This document shows, piece after piece, positions 50,201 to 57,109 of a DNA stretch of 64,000 nucleotides (positions are counted from its first letter, which is position 1; each line of letters starts with the position of its first letter). Where the stretch lies: the NCBI RefSeq assembly GCF_020786625.1, contig NZ_JAJGRC010000001.1, positions 1,054,001 through 1,118,000 of the forward strand. The letters are read 5' to 3'. A program made the translations under genes and the position numbers. Origin of the DNA: Salinicoccus sp. RF5 (GTDB lineage Bacteria; Bacillota; Bacilli; Staphylococcales; Salinicoccaceae). The notes under the pieces are model-generated. The model did not search any database and had not been told where the DNA came from. It was given only the letters and a program-made list of their open reading frames with translations.

Positions 50201-50545
50201 GGCGGTCTCATCAGCAGCACCTTCCTGACATTGTTCATCATTCCGATCATCTACAGCTACTTCGACAGTGAAACCCGCAAGATGAACAAGAAGTACATGA
50301 CGCCGGATGGTGAAATCATCACCCAGAAGGAAATCGATGCACAGAAACGTGAAGAGGAAGCACTTCATTCCGAAAACGAATACGATTATAATTCGGAAGC
50401 CGCATATCCCAATGAATCAGATCATGATGCACCGAAAGTGCAGGAAGATCTGTCCGGACAGGAAACCGGCGGTTCCGACCGTGACTACATCGATGAGATG
50501 GAGCGGTTGATCGATAGAATGAAGAACGACCGAAGAAAAGAATAG
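47237..50545 (+). CDS. RND-family efflux transporter (AcrB/SwrC type)
   Basis: 1102-residue proton-driven exporter. Layout: first span (about 12-30), a large outer domain, a block of spans with the relay motif GIGMLVDNAVVVIENIYRH, second outer domain, second span block (ALGIIFIYLVMVAQFESF...), then an acidic cytosolic tail of about 75 residues. In Gram-positives SwrC-like members export surfactants and fatty acids or antibiotics. The start is a TTG at 47237 with AGGAGTGAAAATAT before it. No membrane-fusion partner is adjacent. Ends in a strong terminator. Confidence 0.93.
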   Translation: MKLADFSIKRPKFTIVVMIILILLGAVSLTRLPLQLLPNVQPPIAAVATTYQGAGPEEVMEDVTVPLEAELSTVSGLTNISSQSQESSSIILLEFGYDMTIDEVENEIMRTIENTSLPDQAGDPSFLEFDITMFPSMTLAVTSGNDSVSEFQGQVDDLIGELENINGVASISETGSITEEIAVTLDTEALEEYQLSQSDVANIIEANNISIPNATIVDEEAQEAITTRTVSSIDGVEELQNLVLIDLPEDAGTIALDDVADVEIQEQDNDVLTRLNQDDAMQIEMSLSSDANASTVNGEFRSVLEEQLDKEEFENLTVETLYDEGEYIDVAVNSVYLSLISGAILAMVVLFAFLRNLKSPLIIGIAIPFSVITTFALLYFTDISINMMTLGGLALGIGMLVDNAVVVIENIYRHLSMGKTPKQAASDGAKEVAAAITASSMTTAAVFLPVVFVSGLVGQLFAPFAITVVFSLLASLFVALTVVPMIASRILKAPDENKERKRQNKAYMRGLRKLSRWTLAHRMLVLVLTAVILAIGVVGIYIQGIDLLPESDEGTMMVEVEMPQDAILSDTEETIGLIEEKLEEYSEIETYMSTIGSASTMSPVDESNVGNIMATLVGQGERSVTTNEFIEDIESDIENIDPSADISVNPMSQAGTGSNPNTLTLNVADEDSDRLAESEAAIIEALEDDSEIEGVTSSREEMIQELQVRVDRAAARANNLQPAEIGSSIYEAANGVAASTVDEGEEFLTINVKYPESILSSVDAFQDIQIANGQGEYVSIGDVAELEEAEMLPLINRDDQRETSELTVNYSSDMSLNEAGTHVESIVDDAEFADETETSIGGDLEMLEDAIPQLALAIALGIIFIYLVMVAQFESFKHPFVVIFTLPLSIIGVMFSLIITNNPLSVIAVVGIILLLGIVVNNSILLVDYINQQKEKGMPVLEAIEKSVQDRFRPIVITALTTALGMVPLAIGIGEGAELIAPMGIVVIGGLISSTFLTLFIIPIIYSYFDSETRKMNKKYMTPDGEIITQKEIDAQKREEEALHSENEYDYNSEAAYPNESDHDAPKVQEDLSGQETGGSDRDYIDEMERLIDRMKNDRRKE

Positions 50546-50555
50546 AAGACAATAC

Positions 50556-50595
50556 AAAAAGCCTGTTCTCCAAAGTATTGGAGAACAGGCTTTTT
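50556..50595. terminator. bidirectional terminator, RND gene / glutamate dehydrogenase 1
   Basis: Stem AAAAAGCCTGTTCTCCAA/TTGGAGAACAGGCTTTTT with a 4-nt loop; A-run and T-run on both sides serve the converging genes. Confidence 0.93.
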
Positions 50596-50625
50596 CGATG
50601 ATGCAGGGTGGCCGGGCCCCGCCCC

Positions 50626-51870
50626 CTAGGCCCATCCTCTGAATCTGACTGCTTCTGAAGTCCGTTTGATGCCTACAGTATAGGCTGCAAGCCTCATATC
50701 CATATTCCGCGCTTCATGCAGGTCATATATGGTATCGAATGCGCTCTTCATCTTCTTCTCGAGCAGCTCCTGGATCTCATCCTCTTCCCAATAGAAGCCC
50801 TGCTTGTTCTGGACCCATTCAAAGTAGGAGACCGTCACACCACCGGCTGAGGCGAGGACATCCGGAATGATGAGGGCGCCCTTTTCCGTAAGTATGCGGG
50901 TCGCCTCTTCTGTGGTCGGGCCATTGGCCGCCTCACAGATGATGTCCGCCTTGATGCGTTCGGCATTCAGTTCAGTGATCTGATTCGCGATTGCTGCCGG
51001 GATGAGGACATCGCAGTCCAACTCAAGCAGTTCCTCATTCGAAAGGACTCTGACTGCCATATGATCTGCAAGATCAACTTTTTCCCGGTTGTCGAGGACA
51101 TAGTCTATATCGATGCCTTCAGGATTGTACAGGGCACGGGAAGACCTTGAAATACCGACGATCTTCGCTCCTTTGTCATAGAGCATCTTGGATATGTAGC
51201 TTCCTGCATTCCCGAATCCCTGGACGACGACGCGCGCTTCTTCGATCGGGATGCCCCTCTTTTCCATCGCCTGCTCGACACATATGACCGCCCCCATTGC
51301 GGTAGCTGTTTCACGGCCTTTCGATCCGCCTACTGCAAGCGGCTTGCCTGTAATGAATTCAAATGGATCATCCGAGTTCTTGACGCTGTATTCGTCCATC
51401 ATCCATGCCATCACCTGAGCATTGGTGTAGACGTCAGGCGCAGGGATGTCCTTTGTCGGGCCCACAATCTGGGAGACGGCCCGCACATAGCCCCGTGCGA
51501 CCCCTTCGAGTTCCCTTGTGCTCATGACCCGCGGATCACAGATGACGCCGCCTTTGCCGCCACCATACGGAATGTCCACGATTCCCGCCTTCAATGTCAT
51601 CCACATGGACAGCGCCACGACTTCATCTTCTGTGACATCAGGGTGGAACCTGATGCCGCCCTTCGTCGGGCCTGCAGCATCATTATGCTGCGCACGGTAT
51701 CCTGTGAATACTTTCGTCGAGCCATCATCCATTTCTACCGGTATACGGACTTTCAGTACTCTGAGCGGCTCCTTGATGAGTTCATACATTCCCTCATCAT
51801 ATCCGAGGTTATCCAATGCCTGATGGATGATCTTTTGAGTGGATGTGATGAGATTCGATTTTTCTGTCAT
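50626..51870 (-). CDS. glutamate dehydrogenase, paralogue 1 (altered coenzyme loop)
   Basis: Converts glutamate to 2-oxoglutarate and ammonia, or the reverse. 414 residues; PYGGGKGG with Lys106, GPTKDIPAPDV and coenzyme motif QGFGNAGSY are intact. At the end of the second coenzyme strand it reads VGISRSSRAL with Arg242, where paralogue 2 and Bacillus RocG/GudB read VGISDA with Asp242. Asp there rejects the 2'-phosphate, so Arg suggests NADP use. The next segment (about 255-285) also diverges. The promoter may be TTGCTC-16 bp-TATAAT (10 element at 51953-51958). GGAGAGGAAAGC precedes the ATG. Confidence 0.93.
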   Translation of the reverse strand: MTEKSNLITSTQKIIHQALDNLGYDEGMYELIKEPLRVLKVRIPVEMDDGSTKVFTGYRAQHNDAAGPTKGGIRFHPDVTEDEVVALSMWMTLKAGIVDIPYGGGKGGVICDPRVMSTRELEGVARGYVRAVSQIVGPTKDIPAPDVYTNAQVMAWMMDEYSVKNSDDPFEFITGKPLAVGGSKGRETATAMGAVICVEQAMEKRGIPIEEARVVVQGFGNAGSYISKMLYDKGAKIVGISRSSRALYNPEGIDIDYVLDNREKVDLADHMAVRVLSNEELLELDCDVLIPAAIANQITELNAERIKADIICEAANGPTTEEATRILTEKGALIIPDVLASAGGVTVSYFEWVQNKQGFYWEEDEIQELLEKKMKSAFDTIYDLHEARNMDMRLAAYTVGIKRTSEAVRFRGWA

Positions 51871-52080
51871 GCTTTCCTCTCCTTTTCATACGATACTGCC
51901 GCCCATCGGATTGAATCTTATATGTATATTTATACTAAAATGATGCAAAATCATTATACAGCAAAAAGTGTAGAGAGCAATCGCAATGGACACTAATATT
52001 ATTAGAAATTTTCAACATATTCAAATATTTATAATAATACATTTATCTTAATAAATCAAGGGAAGTCATGGATTAAAATG

Positions 52081-52111
52081 CAAAAAAGCCGGACAGATGT
52101 TCTGTCCGGCC
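52081..52111 (-). terminator. terminator of glutamate dehydrogenase 2
   Basis: Stem GCCGGACAGA/TCTGTCCGGC with short loop then TTTTTTG on the minus strand, 16 bp after the stop codon, isolating paralogue 2 from paralogue 1. Confidence 0.93.
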
Positions 52112-52126
52112 CTTCTTCTGTCTTGC

Positions 52127-53371
52127 TTATGCCCAGCCTCTATAGCGTGCAGCTTCAGCAGTACGTTTGATGCCGACGATGTACGCGGCAAGGCGCATAT
52201 CGATATGGCGTTTTTCATGTAGATCATAGATTTCATTGAATGCTTTCTTAAGCTTGATTTCAAGCTTTTCATTCACTTCTTCTTCATCCCAATAATAGCC
52301 CTGGTTGTTCTGGACCCATTCGAAGTAGGAAACTGTAACCCCGCCTGCAGATGCAAGGACATCCGGTACAATGAGTACACCTTTATCGGTCAGTATCTGC
52401 GTCGCTTCCTTCGTCGTTGGACCATTGGCCGCTTCACAGATGATATCTGCCTTGATGTTGTCTGCATTCTCTTCTGTGATCTGGTTGGCGATTGCAGCCG
52501 GTATGAGCACATCACAGTCGATGTTGAAGAGCTCTTCACCTGCAAGAACATCATCGAACAGATTGGTCACCATGCCAAAGCTGTCACGGCGGTCAAGAAG
52601 GTAATCGATATCGAGTCCATCCGGTTCGTGGAGGGCACCGTTGGCATCTGAAATGCCGACGATCTTGGCTCCTCTGTCCGCCAATATTTTGGCGAGGAAG
52701 CTTCCTGCATTCCCGAAGCCCTGAATGACGACCCGTATCTCATCCATCTTCTTGCCGCGCTTTTCAAGCGCCTGTTCGAGACACAGGATGACACCCATCG
52801 CTGTGGCACGGTCACGGCCCTGGGACCCGCCGAGCACAAGCGGTTTCCCCGTGATGAAACCTGGAGAGTTGAATTCATCAATGATGCTGTATTCATCCAT
52901 CATCCAAGCCATGATCTGGGAGTTCGTAAAGACGTCCGGCGCAGGAATATCCTTCGTCGGTCCAACAATCTGGGAAATCGAACGCACATATCCGCGACTC
53001 AGGCGCTCGACTTCAGCGATGCTCATTTCCCGTGGATCACATACGATGCCGCCTTTACCGCCGCCATACGGCAGGTCCACGATCCCTGATTTCAAGGTCA
53101 TCCACATGGAAAGCGCGACAACTTCCTCTTCATTGACGTCCGGGTGGAAACGTACGCCACCTTTCGTCGGTCCGACAGCATCATTATGCTGTGCACGGTA
53201 ACCGGTGAACACCTTGACGGAACCATCATCCATACGCACCGGGATGCGTACTTTCAGAAGACGCATGGGTTCCTTGATCAGCTCATACATTCCCTCATCA
53301 AAACCGAGTTTATCCAAAGCCTCATGAATGATTGCCTGTGTGGAAGTGATAAGATTTGATTTCTCTGACAT
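52127..53371 (-). CDS. gudB: NAD-type glutamate dehydrogenase, paralogue 2
   Basis: 414 residues, same length as its neighbour and very similar throughout. It keeps PYGGGKGG (Lys106), QGFGNAGSF and the NAD-type VGISDANGAL with Asp242, followed by DGLDIDYLLDRRDSFG as in RocG and GudB of Bacillus. It lies 69 bp after rocD in the same direction, the rocD-gudB pairing of Staphylococcus: ornithine to glutamate to 2-oxoglutarate. AGAGGCGGATATAAA precedes the ATG. A near-cre sequence TGAAAGCGTTATTT sits at the rocD stop (53432-53445), weakly suggesting CcpA control. Confidence 0.95.
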   Translation of the reverse strand: MSEKSNLITSTQAIIHEALDKLGFDEGMYELIKEPMRLLKVRIPVRMDDGSVKVFTGYRAQHNDAVGPTKGGVRFHPDVNEEEVVALSMWMTLKSGIVDLPYGGGKGGIVCDPREMSIAEVERLSRGYVRSISQIVGPTKDIPAPDVFTNSQIMAWMMDEYSIIDEFNSPGFITGKPLVLGGSQGRDRATAMGVILCLEQALEKRGKKMDEIRVVIQGFGNAGSFLAKILADRGAKIVGISDANGALHEPDGLDIDYLLDRRDSFGMVTNLFDDVLAGEELFNIDCDVLIPAAIANQITEENADNIKADIICEAANGPTTKEATQILTDKGVLIVPDVLASAGGVTVSYFEWVQNNQGYYWDEEEVNEKLEIKLKKAFNEIYDLHEKRHIDMRLAAYIVGIKRTAEAARYRGWA

Positions 53372-53440
53372 TTTATATCCGCCTCTTTTTTGGAACTGTT
53401 TTCAATGTTATTGTAACATATTAATTACTATTTGAAAGCG

Positions 53441-54634
53441 TTATTTGGACAGTACCTTCCTCACTCTTTCGAGCGCCCAATCCAAGTCTTCCTTCGATAT
53501 GACAAGCGGTGGTGCAAAACGGATGACCGTGTCATGCGTTTCCTTGCACAGAAGGCCGAGTTCTTTCAGCTCTTCACAATATGGACGTGCAGACTCCGTC
53601 AGGTCGACGCCTATGAACAGGCCGCGTCCCCTGACTTCCTTTATCAATGGTGTGTCGATTTTTTCGAGTTCGGCTTTGAAGTATTCCCCAAGTTCATTCG
53701 AACGCTCGACAAGTTCTTCATCCACCAGCACATCCAATGCTGCCTCGGAGACGGCACATGCAAGCGGGTTTCCTCCGAATGTGGATCCATGGGATCCCGG
53801 ATTGAACACGCCAAGGACTTCCTTGTCTGCAAGTATGCAGGAGATCGGGAAGACGCCGCCGCCAAGCGCTTTACCCAGAATATACATATCCGGCTTTACA
53901 TCATCCCAGTCCGTCGCGAACATTTTGCCTGAACGGCCAAGTCCAGCCTGGATTTCGTCTGCGATGAAGAGGATGTTATGTTCATCACACAATTCCCTGA
54001 CTTCCTTCAGGAAACCTTCAGGTGGAATATTGATGCCTGCTTCCCCCTGTATCGGCTCGAGCAGTATCGCTGCTGTATTTTCGGATACTGCATCCCTGAT
54101 CTGCTCGATATCGCCGAAATCGACCAGCTTGATGCCGTCGAGCAGCGGGCCATAGCCACGGCGGTATTCCGCTTCCGAGGAAAGTGAGACCGCAGCCAGT
54201 GTACGGCCATGGAAGTTCTGGTTCATTGCGATGATTTCAGCTTTGTTGTCCTCTACGCCCTTCACATCATATGCCCAGCGCCTCGCTGCTTTGATGGCTG
54301 TCTCCACAGCTTCCGCACCAGTATTCATCGGCAGTGCCATTTTCTTGCCGGCAAGCTTGCAGACCTTCTCATACCATGGGCCGAGCCTGTCGGAGTGGAA
54401 AGCACGGGAAGTCAGGGTGAGCTTATCTGCCTGATCCTTGAGTGCCTGGATGATCTTCGGGTGCCTATGCCCCTGGTTCACTGCAGAATATGCACTGAGC
54501 ATATCCATGTATTCATTTCCTTCCGGGTCCCTGACCCATACTCCTTCTGCCTCCGAGATGACGATCGGCAGCGGGTTGTAGTTCGGTGCACCATACTGTT
54601 CTGTCTGCTTGATGATTTCTTGTGATTTCGTCAT
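53441..54634 (-). CDS. rocD: ornithine aminotransferase
   Basis: PLP enzyme converting ornithine and 2-oxoglutarate to glutamate semialdehyde and glutamate, for arginine breakdown or proline formation. 397 residues; [14 protein letters not shown] (PLP-binding Asp), [14 protein letters not shown] (Schiff-base Lys), [14 protein letters not shown] and [11 protein letters not shown] are diagnostic. GGAAAGGGATGTAAA precedes the ATG. A terminator ends only about 15 bp before this site, leaving no room for a promoter, so rocD must be read through from upstream. Confidence 0.96.
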   Translation of the reverse strand: MTKSQEIIKQTEQYGAPNYNPLPIVISEAEGVWVRDPEGNEYMDMLSAYSAVNQGHRHPKIIQALKDQADKLTLTSRAFHSDRLGPWYEKVCKLAGKKMALPMNTGAEAVETAIKAARRWAYDVKGVEDNKAEIIAMNQNFHGRTLAAVSLSSEAEYRRGYGPLLDGIKLVDFGDIEQIRDAVSENTAAILLEPIQGEAGINIPPEGFLKEVRELCDEHNILFIADEIQAGLGRSGKMFATDWDDVKPDMYILGKALGGGVFPISCILADKEVLGVFNPGSHGSTFGGNPLACAVSEAALDVLVDEELVERSNELGEYFKAELEKIDTPLIKEVRGRGLFIGVDLTESARPYCEELKELGLLCKETHDTVIRFAPPLVISKEDLDWALERVRKVLSK

Positions 54635-54649
54635 TTTACATCCCTTTCC

Positions 54650-54677
54650 AAAAAACAGCGGGTGGATTCCCGCTGTT
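54650..54677 (-). terminator. terminator in the rocD leader
   Basis: Stem AACAGCGGG/CCCGCTGTT with a 6-nt loop, then TTTTTTGG on the minus strand, ending just before the rocD ribosome site. A full intrinsic terminator at this place suggests regulated read-through. Confidence 0.85.
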
Positions 54678-54727
54678 CTATTTGTGTTCTTGCTGGTGAT
54701 GGAGCTTGAAGCTGTTCGGAGCTTGTC

Positions 54728-54853
54728 TTACCTTGCACATGGAGTGTCAGGCAATCCGGCCAACCTGTTTCCGGGCCGGCGATGGAACATATTGAAGCCG
54801 ACGAATGCCAGACTGGAGATTTCCTCCTGCATGAGCATATCTTCATGCTTCAT
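54728..54853 (-). CDS. hypothetical micro-ORF B, 41 residues, in rocD leader
   Basis: Starts MKHEDMLMQEEISS and ends RLAGLPDTPCAR with several Arg codons near the end, including HRRPGNR. Its ATG shares one base with the stop of micro-ORF A (TAATG), a stop-start arrangement. A GAGGTAGGG element lies 11 nt before the ATG. I do not recognise it. It may be a leader peptide, a small protein, or the remains of a larger gene. Confidence 0.4.
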   Translation of the reverse strand: MKHEDMLMQEEISSLAFVGFNMFHRRPGNRLAGLPDTPCAR

Positions 54854-55002
54854 TACTGGTATTTCCCTACCTCAAGTTTACCTTCTTCTTTCCCGATTTC
54901 AATATGCTTTTTGATTTTTCCGGGGAAATGGCTGAGTGGTCCGGGATCGATGCCGGATTCCTTCCTGTCATCCATCATGACAAGCTCCCCTTTGTGCAGC
55001 AT
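54853..55002 (-). CDS. hypothetical micro-ORF A, 49 residues, in rocD leader
   Basis: Begins MLHKGELVMMDDRKESGI at the ATG at 55002; two internal ATGs (54978, 54975) have the better ribosome site AAAGGGGAGCTTGTC and would give about 41 residues. The product is hydrophilic and charged (FPGKIKKHIEIGKEEGKL). No family recognised. It lies directly downstream of a plausible promoter and is coupled to micro-ORF B. Confidence 0.45.
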   Translation of the reverse strand: MLHKGELVMMDDRKESGIDPGPLSHFPGKIKKHIEIGKEEGKLEVGKYQ

Positions 55003-55033
55003 CACTCAGTAATCTTCCTTATAACAGTGAAGC

Positions 55034-55072
55034 ACTATAAATAATAATGGACTTTTTTTCAGATTTTTTCAA
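55034..55072 (-). promoter_or_regulatory. promoter of the rocD leader
   Basis: Two overlapping possibilities on the minus strand: CTGAAA (55057-55062), 17 bp, TATAGT (55034-55039); or TTGAAA (55067-55072), 17 bp, CATTAT (55044-55049). Either would start a leader of about 390 nt reaching rocD. The stretch 55073-55174 upstream holds no gene that I can support. Confidence 0.5.
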
Positions 55073-55174
55073 GCTTTATGAAAAATGGGCTGCAGACCTC
55101 CCAATCCCCTTTGCAGGCATGTTCTGATCTGCTTTTCCAGGATCAGGATTTGCGCCCCTGATATTTTCGGCAAA

Positions 55175-55205
55175 TAAAAAAACTGCAGAGGATCACCCCC
55201 TGCAG
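55175..55205 (-). terminator. terminator of S1-domain gene
   Basis: Stem CTGCAG/CTGCAG flanking GGGGTGATCCT with partial inner pairing (GGGG and CCT), then TTTTTTTATTTG on the minus strand, about 45 bp after the stop codon. Confidence 0.8.
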
Positions 55206-55250
55206 ATTCCATATTTCCGGCTGTACGTTTCGATTGTCTGGCCAGCTATG

Positions 55251-55625
55251 CTACTTCATGCGTCGTTTCGCCGTCTCTATCCATTCCGGCATCTTTTGTC
55301 TAAGGGACTCGAATCCATATTTTTCCGTATCCTTGATCTGGTCCAGGACGGAACGCCTATCCCGTTTCCTTTCCTCATTCTTGAAGTATTCATTATCCTT
55401 CAGAGTAAGGTTGAGTTTCCCATTCTTGTCCACACTGAGCACTTTCGCCTTGACTATCTGCCCTTTGGATAAAAATTGATTGACATCGTGGACGTAATCG
55501 TTCATCACTTCTGAAATATGAATGAGTCCTTCTTGATTATCAGGGGTTTTGACAAAAGCACCATACGGCTGGATACCAGTTACTTTGACCTTCACGAACT
55601 GGCCTGTCCGATATTTTTTTGCCAC
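55251..55625 (-). CDS. S1 RNA-binding domain protein (GSP13/YugI type)
   Basis: 124-residue protein: an S1 domain over residues 6-75 (GQFVKVKVTGIQPYGAFVKT, EGLIHISEV, VKAKVLSVDKNGKLNLTL) and a basic helical tail. Relatives are the ribosome-associated general stress protein 13 and CvfD. The start codon at 55625 is preceded by a weak AAGTTAGTGGGG site. Same place next to rocD in Staphylococcus. Confidence 0.92.
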   Translation of the reverse strand: MAKKYRTGQFVKVKVTGIQPYGAFVKTPDNQEGLIHISEVMNDYVHDVNQFLSKGQIVKAKVLSVDKNGKLNLTLKDNEYFKNEERKRDRRSVLDQIKDTEKYGFESLRQKMPEWIETAKRRMK

Positions 55626-55718
55626 TTGGATTACCCCACTAACTTTCAGTAGTTCATACGCACTGATTATTTTATCATAATAGGAAGGGATTATCTAATC
55701 ATAGGTCGGGAACAACGC

Positions 55719-55754
55719 AAAAAACCGCATGGAGAGCTCGGCTCATCCTGCGGT
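55719..55754 (-). terminator. terminator of the DUF1871 gene
   Basis: Outer stem ACCGCA/TGCGGT and inner stem GAGC/GCTC, then TTTTTTG on the minus strand, directly after the stop codon. Confidence 0.8.
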
Positions 55755-56014
55755 CAAGGTGCTTTATATAATTCCACGATCTCCAGTCCCTCTTCAGCTA
55801 CCGGACGGATTTGTGCAAGCGGTATCTCCTCTTCAAACGAATGGAGGAAGATCTGCTGTATCTTCCGGCCCGCCGTTTCGACGTCCCGGGTGCTGTGCAG
55901 CACTTCCATGCTGTCATAGATTTCAGCATCATAGTCGAAGTCCTCCGCCGCCAGACCAAGTGGATCCCACTCCTTGAGCAGCCGATAGAGTTCGATGCTA
56001 CCTTCCGGATTCAT
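55754..56014 (-). CDS. DUF1871 family protein (YugE-like)
   Basis: 86-residue acidic protein with the family blocks LLKEWDPLGLAAEDFDYDAE and a C-terminal VAEEGLEIVELY. The frame opens at a TTG (56032), but the ATG at 56014 has AGGAACAG upstream. It overlaps the end of the small membrane protein gene by 17 nt. Members are small cytosolic proteins without established function. Confidence 0.8.
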   Translation of the reverse strand: MNPEGSIELYRLLKEWDPLGLAAEDFDYDAEIYDSMEVLHSTRDVETAGRKIQQIFLHSFEEEIPLAQIRPVAEEGLEIVELYKAP

Positions 56015-56201
56015 GGTACTGTTCCTGTTCAATTCTTTCCATCACCTGCTGCTCGAAACGCTTCATCTTCTCTTCCTGCTTTTCTGAATGCCTCTTTACG
56101 AACCGGTAGGCAAGGTAGGCAAGCAGTATGCACAGGGCAAGCATGAGGAGCGCAGGGATATACTCCGTCTTATCCTCAGGGAAATATAGAAACGGCATCA
56201 T
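55998..56201 (-). CDS. small single-span membrane protein
   Basis: 67 residues: an N-terminal span (about 15-32, YIPALLMLALCILLAYLA) followed by a charged helix EKQEEKMKRFEQQVMERI that could form a coiled coil. Two adjacent ATGs after AAAGGGGAGTGATTAATC. Overlap with the next gene indicates one transcript. No family recognised. Confidence 0.7.
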   Translation of the reverse strand: MMPFLYFPEDKTEYIPALLMLALCILLAYLAYRFVKRHSEKQEEKMKRFEQQVMERIEQEQYHESGR

Positions 56202-56296
56202 GATTAATCACTCCCCTTTACTCACTACAGTATAACAAACACCATTTATGTATGAATCCTTTATTAATGACTATTTTGTGAGCATTTTATGATGAA

Positions 56297-56322
56297 GGGA
56301 GAGGGCCTGGTGCCCTCTCCCT
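56297..56322 (-). terminator. hairpin after ppiB
   Basis: Strong stem GGGAGAGGGC/GCCCTCTCCC, 5-nt loop, but only TTCATC follows on the minus strand, so termination may be incomplete. Confidence 0.6.
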
Positions 56323-56329
56323 CATGATC

Positions 56330-56920
56330 CTATTCGGTGATTCCAATCGTTTCGATCTTGACATCCTCAACCGGACGGTCCTGCGCACCCGTCTTCACTT
56401 CAGCGATCTTCTCGACGACATCCATGCCGCCGATGACCTGGCCGAATACAGTATGACGCTGGTCGAGCCATGGTGTGCCGCCGCGCTCTTTGTATGCTTC
56501 GATGATTTCAGCAGGATACCCTGCGCCCTCAAGCTGGCCGAGCATCTGGGAAGGGACTTCCTTCGCCTGGACGATGAAGAACTGGCTGCCGTTTGTACCC
56601 GGGCCGGCGTTCGCCATGGACAGGGCACCGTACAGGTTGAATGCCTCGGTGGAGAATTCATCCTCGAAGCTGCCGCCGTAGATGCTTTCGCCGCCCATGC
56701 CTGTACCAGTCGGGTCTCCTCCCTGAACCATGAAGTCCTTGATGACACGGTGGAAGATCTGGCCATCGTAGTAGCCGTTCTTCGCATGGGTCGTGAAGTT
56801 CTCGACCGTCTTTGGTGCGATGTCCTTGAAGAGCTTCACCTCTACATCCCCATGGTTTGTATGGATGACGGCCTGTACTTCATTACTGCCTACTTCTGTC
56901 GTTAACTGTGGGTAAGTCAT
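56330..56920 (-). CDS. ppiB: peptidyl-prolyl cis-trans isomerase, cyclophilin type
   Basis: Cytosolic proline-isomerising folding enzyme. 196 residues; active-site [15 protein letters not shown] (Arg, Phe, Met, Gln), [18 protein letters not shown] and [14 protein letters not shown] are intact. Between them is an insertion of about 30 residues ([13 protein letters not shown]...WLDQR) as in Staphylococcus and Bacillus relatives. AGGAGGCATAAC precedes the ATG. Confidence 0.95.
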   Translation of the reverse strand: MTYPQLTTEVGSNEVQAVIHTNHGDVEVKLFKDIAPKTVENFTTHAKNGYYDGQIFHRVIKDFMVQGGDPTGTGMGGESIYGGSFEDEFSTEAFNLYGALSMANAGPGTNGSQFFIVQAKEVPSQMLGQLEGAGYPAEIIEAYKERGGTPWLDQRHTVFGQVIGGMDVVEKIAEVKTGAQDRPVEDVKIETIGITE

Positions 56921-57067
56921 GTTATGCCTCCTGATTTCATTTATTGCAGATTCAGTGCCTGAAATGTGAAAAATATGTGACAGGAAACTGCTTTTTTCCT
57001 ATTTATACTATACAGATATTTTCACATTTTTCAAACCCTATACGTTTATTTACCCTATTGGTTACTG

Positions 57068-57073
57068 TATAAT
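57068..57073 (+). promoter_or_regulatory. -10 of the mnh operon
   Basis: TATAAT 37 bp before the mnhA start; the hexamer 17 bp upstream is TTTATT, a weak -35. The region 56921-57067 between ppiB and mnhA has no other recognisable element. Confidence 0.45.
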
Positions 57074-57109
57074 TGCTATATATATTGTGCAAATAAAGGA
57101 GGATACACT

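Noticed and set aside
50626-53371. Assembly duplication of glutamate dehydrogenase
   Set aside because: The copies differ at many residues throughout and have different flanks and terminators, so they are true paralogues.
54782-55012. 76-codon frame on the plus strand
   Set aside because: Opposite to the coupled micro-ORFs, without a ribosome site; the minus-strand frames have better signals.
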